Below, in pieces: positions 61,133 to 64,000 of a DNA stretch of 64,000 bases; position 1 is the first letter of the stretch; every line of letters starts with the position of its first letter. The notes beneath the pieces were generated by a model. The model did no database searches. It was not told the origin of the DNA and saw nothing but the letters and a program-made list of their open reading frames with translations. Source of the DNA: Cyathus striatus (lineage: Eukaryota; Basidiomycota; Agaricomycetes; Agaricales; Nidulariaceae); the NCBI GenBank assembly GCA_025738555.1, contig JAOVFP010000002.1, forward strand, positions 2,666,001 to 2,730,000. The letters are read 5' to 3'. The position numbers and the translations under genes are program-made.

Positions 61133-61474
61133 TAGGCAATGTCATGGGTAATCCATGAGTACTCCAAGCATGACTCATACCTATACCCATGCTAACCCAT
61201 ACCCATTTCCATGGGTACAGGTTTAGCATGGGTGTGGTGGGTTGTGGGTAACCCATGGGTTTTCATGGTGTTCATGTATTTTAACTTGTTATGCTCATTT
61301 TACAACTTACAATCAAAGAAATTGGTGCAAGTTATTGTGTATTTAAATGTACAACACATCAGCATTAAATATCTCATGAGATTAGAGTGCTATATGGTCA
61401 AACTCAAAACAATAAACATCATATTCTAATGAACTAAAGTACAGCTATTTATGCATAGCATGATGATAATGAAG

Positions 61475-62345
61475 CAGGGAGAGCTGAAATGAAGTTGGGA
61501 GAACTGGAACTAAGATGAGAGATAATAAGTAAAGCAGGTATAGAAACAAAGCAGATGGAGGTATAACAAGCATGGAGGCAATGAACACAGCAGGGGGAGC
61601 TAAAATGAAGCAAGAAGACTAGAAATGAAATAGGGGCACTGGGTATGAAGCAGAGAGATAGGGAATGGAGCAGGAAATGAGCAGTGAGACTAGGAATGAA
61701 GCAGGGGGACCAGGAACAAGGCCATGAGACTAGGAATGAAGAAGGGAGGCTAAGAACAAAGCAGGGAGACTGAGAGTGAAGAAGGGAGAATTAAACTGAA
61801 GCAGGGGGACTGGGAATGACACAGGGAGACTAGGAACAAAGCAAGGAGACTGGGAACACAGCAGGGAGATTAAAAATGAAGCAGGGAGACTAGGAATAAA
61901 GCAGGGAGGGTTACAATGAAGCAGGGAGACTGGGAACAAATCTAGGAGAGTTTCAACAAAGCAGGGAGACCAGGAACATAGCAGGGAGACTGGGAATGAA
62001 GCAGAGAGAATTAAAATGAAGCAGGGAGACTGGGAATGAATCTAGGAGAGTTTTAATGAAGCAGTGAGACTAGGAACAAGCAGGGAGACTAGGAACATAG
62101 CAGGGAGACTGAGAATGAAGCAAGGAGACTAGGAATGAAGCAGAGAGACAAGTAATAAATCAGGGAGATCTGTAACAAGGATGAGAGAGCATGATGAAAG
62201 CAGCTAGAACAGCAACAAGCTTCAAAGAGCAGGAGAGAAGCATAGATACCAGAAAATAGACAGAGAGCTCAAGAATGAAGAAGAAAGACCAGCAACTAGG
62301 TGGAAAGATTAGAAACAGATTGGGAATAAAGCAGAGAGAATCAAT
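61475..62345. repeat. purine-rich minisatellite, 20-bp unit
   Basis: About 40 imperfect copies of a 20-bp unit close to GCAGGGAGACTGGGAATGAA, with changes to TAGGAACAAA and TTAAAATGAA. The plus strand is about four-fifths purine over nearly 900 bp, which could favour triplex or slipped structures. It lies wholly inside the hAT-like element. Confidence 0.85.
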
Positions 62346-62527
62346 ACAAATTAGGGAGAGAATGAACCAAACAGATAGGTCAATAGCCTGTTGACAAGGC
62401 TGAATATATATTTTTATAGCTTCGGAATGAGCTGGCCTAAAAATATAATTGTGGAGTTGTTAGAACCATATGGTGAAGGGCAATATGTTGGTACAATATC
62501 TAATGAATCAAAAATGAATAGGAGTAG

Positions 62528-63303
62528 TGTTATATCTGTGTCTGGATACATTGTGCTGACATTACTGAATGTTCCCATGTGACCTTTCAGAACACCTGGA
62601 CTGTTCCCAGAACATACCTGCTTTGGGTTTACACTTCCTGATGTTCCTGCCCGGGAATGTACCCAGAACCTGTCGGGTTTTCTATCAGGTATCCCAGATG
62701 CATAGTTTCTCTTATGATGGCCTCACCATGTCATCATTATATTACTCCTCTCTTCCATTCCTACTTATACATTTCATTATGGCCTTTGTAGATTAGTTCC
62801 TTATTCTTCATTCTGAGTGTGTCATTTGCACCCCTACTCCGCTTTGCCCAGCTTTTATATTCTACCTATCCCTTTGACTTACTCTTAGTATTATACTTCT
62901 ACATTTGTACCTACAGGTTCCTACTTAGTATAAGTAGTCTTCCAGATGTAATAGGTAGTCTTCAGTATTCGTATAAACCTCATACACTTCTTCTTACTTC
63001 TAAGTTCTGAAACCCACTCCAGGTTTTCCTTTGGGTTTCTCTCCCACTGCCTAGTGTAGTGGCAAAGCCTTCTCTTATACTCTGGAACATCTTCCTTTGT
63101 TGACTATTGTCTTCCTCGAAATACAAACCATTCCCTGGGGATATCCAGGCAGTGCAGCACACAAGCTGAAGCCACAGTTCTTTCTGCACTCCCACTCTAT
63201 GTTTCCATACCTGTACTCACTTCGGGTTTCTGTTACAGTTCTCCCATGCCCTCTGGGTGTCTTCACATTTGTTTCCCAGTAGGAAGGGAATTGGTACATA
63301 ACA
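62528..63303. mobile_element. solo LTR 2, 5-bp target duplication AGTAG
   Basis: It begins TGTTATATCTGTG and ends GGTACATAACA, giving a TGTTAT/ATAACA inverted end pair. It is flanked by AGTAG at 62523-62527 and 63304-63308. The length is 776 bp. It shares its start and an internal block near 63140-63185 (A-G-C-A-C-A-C-A-A-G-C-T-G-A-A-G-C-C) with solo LTR 1, so both belong to one retrotransposon family. No gag-pol sequence is present in the window. Confidence 0.85.
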
Positions 63304-63593
63304 AGTAGTGATGACAATATTAATGGATGACATGCAGATCTGCCACTTAAGTTCAACCCTGTGTGCTGAACAAAATGCAAAAATGGTTTCTCAGTATAAG
63401 CACTTCTTCATATCACATTATGAAGTAAATTATATACATTTATCATACAGGTACTGAGCTTACTAAAAATTGCTTGTTGTCATTTTTATTTAATATATTG
63501 CCTATGGGTACATATGGGTTACAGGTTCTGAAAGGCTAACCCATATCCATACCTGTGACCTGTGCAGGTATGGTGTGCCCTTGACATTGCCTA

Positions 63594-64000
63594 CCCTCCA
63601 CCACATCATCAAAGAATCATATTCAATTCATCAGGCTCCAGCCAAAATCCATTTCATGTACAGGACTGATACTTTTCAATTTTTGTAGCCATCTAGTATC
63701 AGGAATGACTCAGGTGTTGAAGTGGTCTTGAAGATGCCTGAAGTTGAGGTAGGGAGGACAAGGATGAGCTACTACAAAGCCTACAAGATCAGTGGGATCA
63801 TATCATTGGGAGGGTGCAAGCCCTCCAAATCTGGATATATCTGTATTTGTTTGTTTGATCTGTAAATTGTAAGATGTGAGGAAAATCTCACTTATTCATC
63901 AAAAACATGTAACATACATTGCTTTGCAATGCACATTAAAGGGCAAGCTTGACAAATCCTAGTTTTTGTTATTTCATTTTTATACATAATAATAAGTTTA
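63594..64000. other. right flank, no gene seen
   Basis: It starts with the right target duplication CCCTCCAC (63594-63601). The rest has no supported frame. GGAGGGTGCAAGCCCTCC near 63808 is a short palindrome. Confidence 0.4.

Larger units (their letters stand above)
61133..63593. mobile_element. 2.46-kb non-autonomous hAT-like DNA transposon
   Basis: The ends are imperfect terminal inverted repeats: left TAGGCAATGTCATGGG, right end the reverse complement of TAGGCAATGTCAAGGG (one mismatch in 16). The element is flanked by an exact 8-bp direct repeat CCCTCCAC at 61125-61132 and 63594-63601. An 8-bp duplication and TAG-type ends fit the hAT superfamily. Subterminal A-C-C-C-A-T-A/C motifs are clustered at both ends (61145-61270 and 63500-63570), as hAT transposases often need. 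Inside are a purine-rich minisatellite and a nested solo LTR. No transposase frame is present, so any movement would need a transposase supplied in trans. Confidence 0.85.

Noticed and set aside
61211..61429. 72-codon frame inside the hAT-like element as a transposase
   Set aside because: Too short, with no hAT dimerisation or catalytic motif.
61475..62345. Possible CRISPR array (regular short repeats)
   Set aside because: The units are contiguous 20-bp tandem repeats with no unique spacers, in a eukaryotic genome; it is a minisatellite.

Overview
The window looks like nuclear DNA of a mushroom-type basidiomycete (Agaricomycetes). The evidence is many short exons split by introns of about 45-60 bp with GTRNGT donors, together with families typical of that group: a STS-type sesquiterpene synthase, DUF6534 and DUF6589 proteins, a WOPR regulator and small secreted proteins. 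An intron-bearing tRNA-Thr and clear GET4, HSBP1 and Nas6/gankyrin homologues confirm a eukaryotic chromosome. All multi-exon models here were spliced by eye from the sequence; where no consistent junction was found this is stated.

Layout. 1-5.4 kb: no gene, but a degenerate repeat array. 5.5-9.2 kb: sesquiterpene synthase (+), small secreted protein (-), Nas6/PSMD10 ankyrin protein (-). 9.3-21.3 kb: mostly gene-poor, with a WOPR (Gti1/Pac2) regulator on the minus strand at 11.6-13.4 kb. 21.3-26.4 kb: HSBP1-like protein, a conserved protein with a possible FLYWCH/WRKY-GCM1-like zinc site, and a Ser-rich protein (all +). 26.4-29.6 kb: no gene seen. 29.7-33.5 kb: tandem GH17-type secreted glucanases. 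33.8-44.2 kb: possible RPA-interacting-like protein, tRNA-Thr(UGU), GET4, a microexon-rich DUF6534 membrane protein, a secreted type-B carboxylesterase (-) and an unknown membrane protein. 45.1-53.2 kb: a Tyr/Pro/Ser-rich protein, three related alpha/beta hydrolases (ABHD11/Imo32 type) in different states of preservation, and an ArsB/CitMHS-type permease. 53.2-64 kb: mobile DNA, with a decayed RecQ-like helicase and a decayed DUF6589-type gene facing each other, two solo LTRs with 5-bp target duplications, a 2.46-kb hAT-like element with an 8-bp target duplication that carries a purine-rich minisatellite, and other repeats.

There is no obvious operon-like pathway. The terpene synthase has no recognisable P450 or transferase partners beside it. 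The most interesting structures are the hydrolase trio, where the best-preserved copy has Cys in place of the nucleophilic Ser; the GH17 pair, where one copy has lost the catalytic Glu; and the nested transposon zone with CGA-to-TGA stops. Several otherwise good genes carry one single-base frameshift next to a short homopolymer, so uncorrected sequencing indels must be considered before any of them is called a pseudogene.
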